Below, piece after piece: positions 33,840 through 44,100 of a stretch of 64,000 nucleotides of DNA. The translations under genes were made by a program, and so were the position numbers. Positions within the stretch are counted from its first letter, which is position 1, and the number at the start of each line of letters is the position of its first letter. The notes below the pieces were generated by a model. That model had not been told where the DNA came from and made no database searches. It saw nothing but the letters and a program-made list of their open reading frames with translations. This stretch comes from Herbiconiux sp. A18JL235 (GTDB taxonomy: Bacteria; Actinomycetota; Actinomycetes; Actinomycetales; Microbacteriaceae): positions 3,844,001 to 3,908,000 of the forward strand of contig NZ_CP162511.1 in assembly GCF_040939305.1 (NCBI RefSeq), given 5' to 3'.

Positions 33840-33925
33840 TCGTGCTCGAACTCGTCGCCGCCGTGCTGGGCCTGGCCGGCGTGGCCTACCTGGTCGTCGC
33901 CCTCGTGAAGCCGGAGAAGTTCTAG
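33836..33925 (+). CDS. kdpF: Potassium-transporting ATPase subunit KdpF
   Basis: This is a 29-residue peptide starting at GTG 33836 and ending with TAG directly before the kdpA ATG. The helix ELVAAVLGLAGVAYLVVALV and the ending KPEKF match the KdpF pattern (LVxALxxPExF). It stabilises the KdpABC complex in the membrane. Overlap with the preceding peptide gene (GTGA) suggests translational coupling. Confidence 0.85.
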   Translation: MIVLELVAAVLGLAGVAYLVVALVKPEKF

Positions 33926-35599
33926 ATGGAGATCTGGCTCCTCATCGCGCAGCTCGCGACCCTCGCCCTCATCCTCGCGGTGCTGTATCGCCCTCTCGGC
34001 GACTACATCGCCCACACCTTCACCGGTGCGAGAGACCTGAAGATCGAGCGCGGTCTCTACCGCGTCGTCGGCGTCGACCCCGACGGCGAGCAGAGCTGGG
34101 GCGCGTACCTGCGCAGCGTGCTCGCGTTCTCGCTCATCGGCGTGCTGCTCGTCTACGCGCTGCAGCGCCTGCAGGCCGTGCTCCCGTACTCGCTCGGTCT
34201 GCCCGCGGTGCCCGAGGGCCTGTCGTTCAACACGGCAGCGTCGTTCGTGGCCAACACGAACTGGCAGTCGTACTCGCCCGAGGTCACGATGGGCTACACC
34301 GTGCAGATCGCGGGCCTCGCCGTGCAGAACTTCGTCTCGGCCGGAGTCGGCCTCGCGGTCGCCGTCGCGCTCATGCGCGGCTTCGCCCGCCGCAACTCCG
34401 GCACGCTCGGCAACTTCTGGGTCGACCTCACCCGCGGCATCCTCCGCATCCTGCTGCCCCTCGCCGTGCTCTCGAGCATCGTGCTGCTGGCCGGCGGCGT
34501 CATCCAGAACTTCACCGGCTTCACCGAGGTCACCACCCTCACCGGCGGCACCGCGACCATCCCGGGCGGGCCCGTCGCGTCGCAGGAGGCGATCAAGCTG
34601 CTCGGCAACAACGGCGGCGGGTTCTTCAACACCAACTCCGCGCATCCGTTCGAGAACCCCACCCCCTGGACGAGCCTGTTCGAGATCGTGCTGATGCTCG
34701 CCATCCCGTTCGCCCTCCCCCGCACCTTCGGGAAGATGGTCGACGACAACCGCCAGGGCTACGCCGTCGTCGCCGCGATGGGCGCCCTGTTCGTGGTGTC
34801 GTTCGCCGCGCTCAGCGCGTTCGAGCTGGCCGGCTCCGGCACCGGGCCGGCGCTCGCGGGCGGCGCGATGGAGGGCAAGGAGCAGCGCTTCGGCATCATC
34901 GGCTCGACCCTGTTCGCGACCACGTCGACGATCACCTCGACCGGCGCGGTCAACTCGATGCACGACAGCTTCACCTCGCTCGGCGGCATGATGACGCTGT
35001 TCAACATGATGCTCGGCGAGATCGCGCCGGGCGGCATCGGCGCGGGGCTCTACGGCATCCTCGTCATCGCCGTCATCACGGTGTTCATCGCGGGTCTGCT
35101 CGTCGGCCGCACCCCCGAGTACCTCGGCAAGAAGCTCGGCCCGCGTGAGATCAAGTTGGCGAGCCTCTACATCCTCGCCACCCCGACGCTCGTGCTCGTG
35201 GGCACCGCCCTGAGCTTCGCCATCCCCGCGGTGCGCGACGACGTCGAGGGCACCTCGATCTGGAACCCCGGGCTCCACGGCTTCACCGAGGTGCTCTACG
35301 CGTTCACCAGCGCCTCGAACAACAACGGTTCGGCGTTCGCCGGCATCACCGCGAACACCCCGTGGTTCAACACCGCGCTCGGAGTGGCGATGCTGCTCGG
35401 CCGGTTCATCCCGATCGTGCTCGTGCTCGCCCTCGCCGGCTCGCTGGCCGCGCAGAGCAAGGTGCCCGTCACCGCCGGCACGCTGCCGACCCACCGCCCG
35501 CAGTTCGTGGGCCTCCTCCTGGGCGTGATCGTCATCGTCGTCGCGCTCACCTACTTCCCCGTGCTCGCACTCGGACCACTCGCCGAAGGGCTCCAGTAA
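33926..35599 (+). CDS. kdpA: Potassium-transporting ATPase, K+-channel subunit KdpA
   Basis: This 557-residue polytopic protein forms the K+ selectivity filter of the high-affinity KdpFABC pump. Family landmarks are [67 protein letters not shown] and [14 protein letters not shown], which are the filter-loop regions of the four repeats. Length is normal. ATG follows the kdpF stop immediately. Confidence 0.97.
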   Translation: MEIWLLIAQLATLALILAVLYRPLGDYIAHTFTGARDLKIERGLYRVVGVDPDGEQSWGAYLRSVLAFSLIGVLLVYALQRLQAVLPYSLGLPAVPEGLSFNTAASFVANTNWQSYSPEVTMGYTVQIAGLAVQNFVSAGVGLAVAVALMRGFARRNSGTLGNFWVDLTRGILRILLPLAVLSSIVLLAGGVIQNFTGFTEVTTLTGGTATIPGGPVASQEAIKLLGNNGGGFFNTNSAHPFENPTPWTSLFEIVLMLAIPFALPRTFGKMVDDNRQGYAVVAAMGALFVVSFAALSAFELAGSGTGPALAGGAMEGKEQRFGIIGSTLFATTSTITSTGAVNSMHDSFTSLGGMMTLFNMMLGEIAPGGIGAGLYGILVIAVITVFIAGLLVGRTPEYLGKKLGPREIKLASLYILATPTLVLVGTALSFAIPAVRDDVEGTSIWNPGLHGFTEVLYAFTSASNNNGSAFAGITANTPWFNTALGVAMLLGRFIPIVLVLALAGSLAAQSKVPVTAGTLPTHRPQFVGLLLGVIVIVVALTYFPVLALGPLAEGLQ

Positions 35600-35601
35600 C
35601 C

Positions 35602-37773
35602 ATGTCCACCCTCACCCCGACCAGCTCCCCCGAGCCATCGACCCCCACCGCGACCGCACCGGATGCGCCCACCCGCTCCGCCGGGCGCCCCACCTTCAGC
35701 CTCGACCAGCTCGCCAAGGGCTTGCCCGGCGCCTTCCGCAAGCTCGACCCGCGCGAGATGTGGCACAACCCGGTGATGTTCCTCGTCGAGATCGGCGCGG
35801 CCCTCACCACGGTGATCGCCGTCGCGCAGCCCTTCCTTCCCGCCGAGGAGGGCCCGCAGGCGACGAGCATCGCCTTCACCTGGACCATCGCCGTCTGGCT
35901 GTGGCTCACCGTGCTCTTCGCCAACCTCGCCGAGAGCGTCGCCGAGGGCCGCGGCAAGGCGCAGGCCGCCACCCTGCGCGCCACCCGCACCAGCACCATG
36001 GCCAGCCGCGTCGTCGGATACGACGAACGAGCGGATGCCGCCGCCCTGCACGCCCCCACCGAGCAGGTGGCCTCGGCCGAGCTGCGGCTCGGCGACGTGG
36101 TGGTGGTCACCGCGGGCGAGCTGGTGCCGGGCGACGGCGACATCGTCGACGGCATCGCCTCCATCGACGAGTCGGCCATCACCGGCGAGTCGGCCCCCGT
36201 GGTGCGCGAGTCGGGCGGCGACCGCAGTGCCGTCACCGGCGGCACCCGTGTGCTCTCCGACCGCATCGTGGTGGTGATCACCTCGAAGCCCGGCGAGACC
36301 TTCGTCGACCGCATGATCCGTCTCGTCGAGGGGGCCTCGCGGCAGAAGACGCCGAACGAGATCGCCCTGAACATCCTGCTGGCGAGCCTGTCGATCGTGT
36401 TCCTCGTCGTGGTGCTCACCCTCGGCCCGATCGCCGGGTACTCGGATGCGACGCCCTCCATCGCGGTCATGGTCGCCCTGCTGGTGTGCCTCATCCCGAC
36501 CACCATCGGCGCGCTGCTCTCGGCCATCGGCATCGCCGGCATGGACCGTCTGGTGCAGCGCAACGTGCTCGCCATGTCGGGCCGCGCGGTCGAGGCCGCC
36601 GGCGACGTGACCACGCTGCTCATGGACAAGACGGGAACCATCACCTACGGCAACCGGCGCGCCTCGAAGTTCGTCGCCCTCCCCGGTGTCGAGGCCGCGG
36701 CCCTCCGTGACGCCGCAGCCCTGTCGTCGCTCTCCGACCCCACTCCCGAGGGCAAGTCGATCGTCGACCTCTCGGAGGCGCAGGGCTTCCGTCGCCCGTC
36801 GCAGATCGACGGCGAGATCGTTCCCTTCACCGCCCAGACCCGGATGAGCGGGGTCGACTTCGCCGACGGCCGCCAGATCCGCAAGGGGGCGGGCTCGGCC
36901 GTCACCGCCTGGGCGCGCGAGACGGGCACGACGGGCAGCTCGCTGTTCGACGAGTTGCAGAAGCAGACCGATCGCATCGCCGGTCTCGGCGGCACCCCGC
37001 TCGTCGTGGCCACCCGCGAGCCCGGCCGGCCCGCGGAGGTTCTCGGAGTGGTGTACCTGAAGGACATCGTGAAGGAGGGGATGGCCACCCGCTTCGCCGA
37101 GCTGCGCTCGATGGGCATCCGCACCGTCATGATCACGGGCGACAACCCGCTCACCGCCAAAGCCATCGCCGAGGAGGCGGGGGTCGACGACTACCTCGCC
37201 GAGGCGACGCCCGAGGACAAGCTGGCGCTCATCCGCCAGGAGCAGGAGGGCGGCCGGCTGGTCGCCATGACCGGCGACGGCACGAACGACGCCCCCGCGC
37301 TCGCGCAGGCCGACGTCGGGGTGGCGATGAACACGGGCACGAGTGCCGCGAAGGAGGCCGGCAACATGGTCGACCTCGACTCCGACCCCACGAAGCTCAT
37401 CGACATCGTGGCGATCGGCAAGCAGCTGCTCATCACCCGCGGTGCGCTCACCACCTTCTCGATCGCGAACGACATCGCGAAGTACTTCGCCATCATCCCG
37501 GCGATGTTCGCGGCGGTGTTCCCGGGCCTCGGGCTCCTCAACATCATGCAGCTGCACTCGCCGGCCTCGGCGATCCTCTCGGCGGTGATCTTCAACGCGC
37601 TCGTCATCATCGCGCTCATCCCGCTGGCGTTGCGGGGCGTGAAGTACCGGCCCATGTCGGCGTCGCGCATCCTCAACCGCAACATCCTCATCTACGGCCT
37701 GGGCGGGGTGGTCGCGCCCTTCATCGGCATCAAGCTGATCGACCTCGTCGTGAGCCTCCTCCCCGGGTTCTAG
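35602..37773 (+). CDS. kdpB: Potassium-transporting P-type ATPase, catalytic subunit KdpB
   Basis: This 723-residue P-type ATPase subunit hydrolyses ATP to drive K+ uptake. Asp342 in [13 protein letters not shown] is the phosphorylated residue; [11 protein letters not shown] is the actuator loop, KGAGSAV the nucleotide-binding lysine region, and [17 protein letters not shown] the hinge motif. A Ser/Thr/Pro-rich leader of ~40 residues precedes the conserved part. ATG 35602 lies 2 bp after the kdpA stop. Confidence 0.97.
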   Translation: MSTLTPTSSPEPSTPTATAPDAPTRSAGRPTFSLDQLAKGLPGAFRKLDPREMWHNPVMFLVEIGAALTTVIAVAQPFLPAEEGPQATSIAFTWTIAVWLWLTVLFANLAESVAEGRGKAQAATLRATRTSTMASRVVGYDERADAAALHAPTEQVASAELRLGDVVVVTAGELVPGDGDIVDGIASIDESAITGESAPVVRESGGDRSAVTGGTRVLSDRIVVVITSKPGETFVDRMIRLVEGASRQKTPNEIALNILLASLSIVFLVVVLTLGPIAGYSDATPSIAVMVALLVCLIPTTIGALLSAIGIAGMDRLVQRNVLAMSGRAVEAAGDVTTLLMDKTGTITYGNRRASKFVALPGVEAAALRDAAALSSLSDPTPEGKSIVDLSEAQGFRRPSQIDGEIVPFTAQTRMSGVDFADGRQIRKGAGSAVTAWARETGTTGSSLFDELQKQTDRIAGLGGTPLVVATREPGRPAEVLGVVYLKDIVKEGMATRFAELRSMGIRTVMITGDNPLTAKAIAEEAGVDDYLAEATPEDKLALIRQEQEGGRLVAMTGDGTNDAPALAQADVGVAMNTGTSAAKEAGNMVDLDSDPTKLIDIVAIGKQLLITRGALTTFSIANDIAKYFAIIPAMFAAVFPGLGLLNIMQLHSPASAILSAVIFNALVIIALIPLALRGVKYRPMSASRILNRNILIYGLGGVVAPFIGIKLIDLVVSLLPGF

Positions 37774-37812
37774 GCCCCTCTCCCCTCCGTCTCTCAGAAC
37801 AGGATCCCCATC

Positions 37813-38415
37813 ATGGCTACCTCCCGCGGGTTCGCCCGCCCTTACTGGGTCGCGCTCCGCTACATGATCGTCGCGACCGTCGTGCTCGGCATCGCCTACC
37901 CGGTCGCCGTGCTCGGCATCGGCCAGCTCGCCCTGCCGGCGCAGGCGAACGGCAGCATCGTGACCGTCGACGGCAAGCCGGTCGGCTCGTCGCTCCTCGG
38001 CCAGTCGTTCGCCGACGCCGACGGCGCCGCGCTGCCGGAGTGGTTCCAGTCGCGGCCCTCCGCCGCGGGCTACGACGGCGGTGCCTCGGTGGCCAGCAAC
38101 GACGGCCCCGAGAACCCCGACTTCCTCGCCGAGATCGAGGCCAGGCGCGCGGCCATCGCGGAGTCGGACGGTGTGCCGGCCGACGGCATTCCGGTCGACG
38201 CCCTCACCACCTCGGGTTCGGGGCTCGACCCGCACATCAGCCCCGAGTACGCCTACGAGCAGGTCGCGCGCGTCGCGAAGACCCGCGGGCTCGGCGAGGA
38301 GCAGGTGAAGGGGCTGGTCGACACCTTCGTGCAGGGCCGCGACCTCGGCTACCTGGGTGAGCCGACGGTGAACGTGCTGCAGCTGAACGTGGCGCTGTCG
38401 CAGCTGGCCGGCTGA
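37813..38415 (+). CDS. kdpC: Potassium-transporting ATPase subunit KdpC
   Basis: This is a 200-residue protein with one N-terminal membrane helix (YMIVATVVLGIAYPVAVLGIGQLAL). The KdpC periplasmic-side domain follows: GKPVGSSLLGQSFADADG, WFQSRPSAAGYDGGASVASNDGPENP, TTSGSGLDPHISPEYAYEQVARVAK and YLGEPTVNVLQLNVAL. It assists ATP binding by KdpB. A 39-bp gap with AACAGGAT separates it from kdpB. Confidence 0.96.
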   Translation: MATSRGFARPYWVALRYMIVATVVLGIAYPVAVLGIGQLALPAQANGSIVTVDGKPVGSSLLGQSFADADGAALPEWFQSRPSAAGYDGGASVASNDGPENPDFLAEIEARRAAIAESDGVPADGIPVDALTTSGSGLDPHISPEYAYEQVARVAKTRGLGEEQVKGLVDTFVQGRDLGYLGEPTVNVLQLNVALSQLAG

Positions 38416-38437
38416 CGCCGCGGGTGGCGGAGGCGTG

Positions 38438-41176
38438 GTGAGGCAGGGTCGGTTGCGGGTGCTGCTCGGGGCCGCGCCCGGGGTGGGCAAGACCTACGCG
38501 ATGCTCGAGGAAGGCAGGCGGCTGCGTGCGGCGGGCAAGGACGTGGTGGTCGCGGTCGTGGAGACCCACGGGCGTGCTGCGACCAAAGCGATGACGGCCG
38601 GGTTCGAGATCGTCCCCCGCGCCGTCATCTCGCACCGGGGTGTGACCCTGGAGGAGATGGACCTGGATGCGGTGCTCGCCCGTGCACCCCGGGTCGCGCT
38701 CGTCGACGAACTCGCCCACAGCAACGCGCCCGGGTCCCGGCACGAGAAACGGTGGCGAGACGTCGAGACCCTCCTCGACGCCGGCATCGACGTGATCTCC
38801 ACCGTGAACATCCAGCACATCGAGTCCCTCAACGACGTCGTGCAGCAGATCACCGGGGTCCCCCAACGCGAGACGATCCCGGATGCGGTGCTGCGACAGG
38901 CCGACCAGATCGAGGTCATCGACCTCGCCCCCCAAGCCCTCCGCGACCGCCTCTCCGAAGGCGTCGTGTATCCGGCGGCGAGGATCGACGCGGCCCTGTC
39001 GAACTACTTCCGGCTCGGGAACCTCACCGCCCTGCGTGAACTCGCGTTGTTGTGGCTCGCCGACGAGGTCGACTCGTCGCTGCAGAAGTACCGGGTCGAG
39101 CACGGCATCGGCCAGAAATGGGAAGCCCGCGAACGCGTCGTCGTCGCCCTCACCGGCGGCCCCGAAGGCGAGACCCTCCTCCGCCGCGGCTCCCGCATCG
39201 CCGCCCGCTCCGCGGGCGGGCAGCTGCTGGCCGTGCACGTCACCAGCCAGGACGGTCTCCGCCAAGCCGACCCCGGAGCCCTCGCCGCCCAACGGTTATT
39301 GGTCGAGAGCCTCGGGGGCACCTTCCACCAAGTCGTCGGCACCGACATCCCCGCCGCGCTGGTGGAGTTCGCGCGATCGGCGAACGCGACCCAGCTCGTC
39401 ATCGGCGTCAGCCGCCGCTCCCGCCTCGCCGCGCTCGTCACCGGAGCAGGCATCGGCGCGACCGTCATCCGCGAATCCGGCGACATCGACGTGCACATCG
39501 TCAACCACCCCGCCGCCGGCGGCCGGGTCTCCCTCCCCCTCGCGCGAGGATCGCTCACGCTGCGGCGGCGCATCCTGGGCTTCGTGCTGGCCCTTGCCGG
39601 CGGGCCGCTGCTCACCTGGCTGCTGTCGCTGTTCCACAACGAGGAGTCGATCACCTCCGACGTGCTGAGCTACCAGCTGCTCGTGGTGGTCGTGGCGCTG
39701 GTGGGAGGCATCTGGCCGGCGCTGTTCGCCGCGGTGCTGTCGGGGGTGACGCTCGACTTCCTCTTCGTCGATCCGCTCTACACGGTGCACATCGACAACC
39801 CGAGGCACGCGCTGTCGCTCGTGCTCTACGTCGTCATCGCGGTGCTGGTGTCGATCGTGGTCGACCAGGCGGCGCGGCGTTCGCGGTCGGCGCGGCGCTC
39901 GGCCGCCGAGTCGGAGCTCATCGCGGGTGTCGCGGGCGAGGTGCTGCGCGGGCAGGACTCGCTGCAGGCCTTCGTGACGCGCACGCGCGAGGCCTTCGGG
40001 CTGACCGGGGTGCGCATCCTGATTCGCGAACCCGACACCGTGGGGGCGGGCGCCGCGGGGGCCGACGCCGTCGGGGCGGGCGCCGTCGGGGCGGGCGCCG
40101 TCGCCGCAGACGCCGCGGGGCCCGGCGCCGTGGGGGTGGACGCCGTGGGGGCGGGCGCCCTCGCCGCAGACGCCGCGGGGCCCGGCGTCGTGGGGGCGCC
40201 AGCCGTGGGGGCCGACGCCGTGAGGCCGGACGCCGTGGGGGCGGGCGCCATGGGGGCGGGTCGAGCCGAGCTCGGTGCGGTGCGCGAGCGGGTGCTGGCG
40301 GGCGACGGGGAGCCGGCGGGCGACGAGACGGGGGTGCGCATCCCCATCGACGACGACGCCACCCTCGAGCTGCATGGCCGCTCGCTCGAGTCGTCAGACC
40401 GCCGGCTGCTCGGGGTGATCGTCGCCCAGCTCGCGACGGCGCTCGAGCACGCCGACCTTGAGCAGACGGCCCGCGAGATGGCCCCGCTCGCCGCGGCCGA
40501 CCGGGTGCGCAGCGCCCTGCTCGCCGCCGTCGGCCACGACCTCCGTCGACCGCTGGCCGCCGCCACCGCCGCGATCACCGGGTTGCGCGCTCCGGGCGCG
40601 ACCCTGTCGCCGGCCGATCGCGACGTGCTCCTCGACACGGCCGAAACCGGACTCGACCAGCTCACCCGCCTGCTCACCGACCTCCTCGACGTGAGCCGGG
40701 TTCAGGCCGGCGTGCTCGCCGTCTCGCCCCGGCCCACCGACCTCGCCGACCTCGTGCCCGCCGCTCTCGAGGAGCTCGACGTCGGCCCGACGGCCGTCGA
40801 CCTCGACCTCCCCGCCGACCTGCCCCAGGTGGAGGCCGACCCGGTGCTGCTCGGGCGGGTGCTGGTCAACCTGCTCTCCAACGCACTCCGGTACTCGCCG
40901 GCCGATCAGGCGGTGGCGGTGGCCGCATCCGCTTTCCATGACACGGTGCAGATCCGCGTCATCGACCGCGGGCCGGGCGTGTCCGAAGAGCGTCGCGACG
41001 ACATCTTCGTGCCCTTCCAGCGCCTCGGCGACGTCGACAACACCACCGGCCTCGGCCTCGGCCTCGCTCTCTCGAAGGGTTTCGTCGAGGGGATGGACGG
41101 CACCCTCGAGTTCGAGGAGACGCCCGGCGGCGGCTCGACCATGGTCGTGACGCTGCGCGCGGCGGGGGCCGGGTGA
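38438..41176 (+). CDS. kdpD: Sensor histidine kinase KdpD with pentapeptide-repeat insert
   Basis: This is about 912 residues. The N-terminal KdpD domain has Walker A GAAPGVGKTYAM and VDELAHSNAPGSRHEKRW, followed by a Usp-type domain (VVVALTGGPEGETLLRRG). Four short membrane helices form the DUF4118 region at ~370-470. A GAF-like segment holds the insert of 15 pentapeptides at about 535-610. The H-box AAVGHDLRRPLAAA carries the phosphorylated His near 700, and the ATPase motifs NLLSNALRYSP and TTGLGLGLALSKG close the kinase. GTG 38438 is preferred; GTG 38435 is equally in frame. No kdpE follows; the next gene is convergent, so the partner regulator must lie elsewhere. Confidence 0.94.
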   Translation: MRQGRLRVLLGAAPGVGKTYAMLEEGRRLRAAGKDVVVAVVETHGRAATKAMTAGFEIVPRAVISHRGVTLEEMDLDAVLARAPRVALVDELAHSNAPGSRHEKRWRDVETLLDAGIDVISTVNIQHIESLNDVVQQITGVPQRETIPDAVLRQADQIEVIDLAPQALRDRLSEGVVYPAARIDAALSNYFRLGNLTALRELALLWLADEVDSSLQKYRVEHGIGQKWEARERVVVALTGGPEGETLLRRGSRIAARSAGGQLLAVHVTSQDGLRQADPGALAAQRLLVESLGGTFHQVVGTDIPAALVEFARSANATQLVIGVSRRSRLAALVTGAGIGATVIRESGDIDVHIVNHPAAGGRVSLPLARGSLTLRRRILGFVLALAGGPLLTWLLSLFHNEESITSDVLSYQLLVVVVALVGGIWPALFAAVLSGVTLDFLFVDPLYTVHIDNPRHALSLVLYVVIAVLVSIVVDQAARRSRSARRSAAESELIAGVAGEVLRGQDSLQAFVTRTREAFGLTGVRILIREPDTVGAGAAGADAVGAGAVGAGAVAADAAGPGAVGVDAVGAGALAADAAGPGVVGAPAVGADAVRPDAVGAGAMGAGRAELGAVRERVLAGDGEPAGDETGVRIPIDDDATLELHGRSLESSDRRLLGVIVAQLATALEHADLEQTAREMAPLAAADRVRSALLAAVGHDLRRPLAAATAAITGLRAPGATLSPADRDVLLDTAETGLDQLTRLLTDLLDVSRVQAGVLAVSPRPTDLADLVPAALEELDVGPTAVDLDLPADLPQVEADPVLLGRVLVNLLSNALRYSPADQAVAVAASAFHDTVQIRVIDRGPGVSEERRDDIFVPFQRLGDVDNTTGLGLGLALSKGFVEGMDGTLEFEETPGGGSTMVVTLRAAGAG
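40043..40267 (+). repeat. 15-bp minisatellite inside kdpD (15 pentapeptide units)
   Basis: Fifteen consecutive 15-bp units, mostly GGGGCGGGCGCCGTG-like, encode Gly-Ala-(Gly/Asp)-Ala-Val type pentapeptides. Larger blocks repeat too: VGAGAVAADAAGPG recurs as VGAGALAADAAGPG. The array lies between the GAF-like part and the kinase core, and its multiple-of-three unit keeps the frame whatever the copy number. Confidence 0.85.
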
Positions 41177-41199
41177 GGGCGATTCACTGCCTCACCCGG
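41169..41199. terminator. Bidirectional terminator overlapping both convergent stop regions
   Basis: CCGGGTGAGG (41169-41178) and CCTCACCCGG (41190-41199) are exact complements around an 11-nt loop. The left arm contains the kdpD stop codon and the right arm codes for the last residues of the convergent glycosidase, whose stop codon lies in the loop. Only 7 bp separate the two coding regions. Confidence 0.75.
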
Positions 41200-44100
41200 A
41201 TGCCGTCGACCGTCACCTGAACACCGCTCGACGCTGAGCTCTTCTGGCCGAGCGCTGTGATCACGACCGTATGGAGACCGGCGCTCAACCCGGAGATCGT
41301 GGCAATCGTCGCTTGGTTCTGCCCCGATGCCGAGTAGAAGTCGACGACCTGGGGCGCGCCGCCGTCGACGGAGATCTGCGCCTTGCCTTTGTCGGGTCCT
41401 TTCGCGCCGAAGAGGTCGAACGACGTGCCGCTGAAGACCTTGGTCGCAGTTGCACCGGCGGTCGAGGTGCCGTGGATGGTGCCGTCGAGGAATTTCCCGT
41501 ACTGGTCGGTGAACCAGGCTCCCGAGTAGGCGAAGTGCACATCGTCGACCGGGTCTGAAGGCGAGGGAACCCCCGGCAGCCTCAGGGCGTCGATGTTGAT
41601 CTGGGTTCCGGTCGAAGCGGCGCTCTTCGTGCCGAGGGCCGTCACGGTGAGCCGATGAGCGCCCGGGCCGAACCCCGCCTGATCGAAGATCGTCTTCTGG
41701 TTCTCGGGGTTGGTCGAGAAGTAGTCGACGGTTCCGAGATCGATACCGTCGACCTCGATGCGGGCTCGGCCCTTGTCAGTGCCGGTCGACCCGGTGAACC
41801 CGATCGCGTCTCCCGTGAAATCGAAAGTCGCAGCCGATCCGGTCGTCGACGACAGCGCGATGCTCCCCCCGAAGAAGGCGCTGCCCGCAGCAGGCCCCCA
41901 CGTACCCGAGAAGGCGGCCTTGCTGTCGTCGAGAGTCACGAGCGCGACCGAGTCGATCGTGTACGTGTGGGCGCCACTTCCCGTCGTGGTCAGCCACACC
42001 TTGCCCGCCGCATCCGCCGTCACCGACTGCGGAGTGCCGTCGACGCGGACGGTGTACTGGACACCTGGCTGCCGGTCGCGCCACCCGATCCGGATCGGGA
42101 CAGACCCGTCTGCGGTGACGCGATAGCTCTCGAGCGCCAGGTAGTCGACGATCACACTGTGCTGACCTCGAACGGAGTACGGCACGCTGCTCCCGATCAA
42201 GCTGTTGTCGATGTAGGGGGCGAGATCGAGCCGGTCCCTCGTCGGCTGGAAGCCGAGCACGTCGTGGAACAGCGGCCACAAGCCGAGGATGTTGTTCGAC
42301 ATCCAGGTCTCCTGGTAGACGTCGCGGCGCACGGCGAGGGTGTCGGGTTGGATGTTGCTCATTCCCCAGAAGTGGTCTTGCGGATAGCGCTCCGCAACGG
42401 TGTGCGCAGAGTTCACGTTGTAGGAGCGATCGGAGAGGGTCAGCCCGATCTGGGCGGCGGGCTGCTCCATCAGCAGGTGCACCCCGCCGTCTTCGAAAAA
42501 GGGGAAGTAGAGATCGGTCTCGGTGGTGGCGCAGCTCACGGGGTTGGAGCCGTGGAGTCGCCAGAAGGTCGAGTAGTAGCTGCTGCGAAGCTGCCCGGCG
42601 ATCACGCGCGCACGGTCGTCGTTCACGAGACCGTACTGCACCGCGTACCCGTTGGCGAAGAGGTTCTTGCAGTCCTTGACGAGGGTGCCGTTCAGGTCTC
42701 GCGTGTACTCGAACGTCTGGCTGGAGGTCGACCAGAACCCTCCGTCGGCGCCGGCCTGATTGAACTTCGTGCGGAGGGCCGACGCCGACGAGGTGTAACC
42801 GGCGGCGAGGGACGGACTGCCGAGCACCGAGTTCTCGAGAGCTGCCCACTGCGTGAGGGCGTGATACGCGAGCACGTTCTGATAAGCGTTGACCTGGCCG
42901 ATCTGGTACAGGTCGTTCCAGTCACTGTTGTGCTTCACGCACCCGGTGAGTGGCGCGGGTTGTCCGCACTGGTAGTTGCTGTAGAGACCCGCCGTGATTC
43001 CCGACGTGATCTTGAGGTGGCCGTCTGCATAGGCGAGCGCCGCCTCGATCGACGGCTTCATCTGCTGCAGCCAGGCGGGATCGGGAGCGAGCTCGTAGAG
43101 GGTCGCGACTGCCGCCACGTACGCGAACACTCCGTCCGTCGTCAGGTAGTCGGGCAGGGTCGAGGGGATGGCTTGCACCGCGAACGGCGTGCAGCAGCCC
43201 AGCATGCCGTCAGAGCGCTGGAGGCCGTCTTTGATGTCGAGGAACTGCTTTCGCATCGACGCGAACGCCTCATCGCTCTGCAGCAGCTCCGCCACGTACA
43301 CGTTGAACAGCATGGTGAACGGCGGGGCCTTGGCGGAGCGGAACGACCGCTCCGATGAAGCGCCGATGGTGCTGTCCTGCATCATCGCCGCTCCGAAGTC
43401 CTTGATGGCGTGGGCGACCTGGCTGCTGTCGAAACCCTTGATGGTCCCCACGTCGTACGATGCCGACGTCGGCGTCGTCGCGAAGGTCAGAGTCACCGTG
43501 TCCTGCTGCCCGCTCGCGACCGTCACCGGCGCGAAGAGGAGAGCTCCACCGGTGGCAAACCTCCCGAGACCGGAGACGGCTTCGGCGTAGCCTTTCGGAT
43601 TCTGGTTGGTGTAGCCCCAGGCCGCAGAGCTCTGCGACCACGACGTCGTGAGACCACCGGGGCTGCTCGTGCCCTCGCGCAGGAAGGAGACTGCGCCGTT
43701 GCGGTTCGGGCTGGCGTTCACATCGAGTCCGGTAGGCGCGTCGTTGAGCAGACGGATGCTGTTCTGCGTCTGCACGACACGATTGCCGCCCTTCTCGAGG
43801 CTGAGGCCCGTCGGGAAGGCCGGGCTGCCATCGGTGAGCTGTGCGGAGCTCGCGGTGAGCAGTTGCGCGCCCCAGAGAGGGATCGACCCGCCCGAGCCGG
43901 CGAGGTGCGCGTTGTTCCACTGGTCTTGCTTGAAGGTCATCCGCGGCATGCTGCTGTCCCGGATCGACCCGCTCGCGCCTCCCGCCCATGTCACTGTGCG
44001 GGCGATCGCCAGCGAGATGTCAGAGGTGTTCGCCGTGAGAGTCCAGACCTCCGCCGCACTCACCTTGCTGTTCGACATCGTGAACGACACGGTCGCCGTG

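Noticed and set aside
40043..40267. Frameshift or assembly error in kdpD at the repeat block
   Set aside because: The frame is kept through all fifteen 15-bp units and the kinase core follows in frame, so a real in-frame repeat is more likely. Copy number could still be misassembled.
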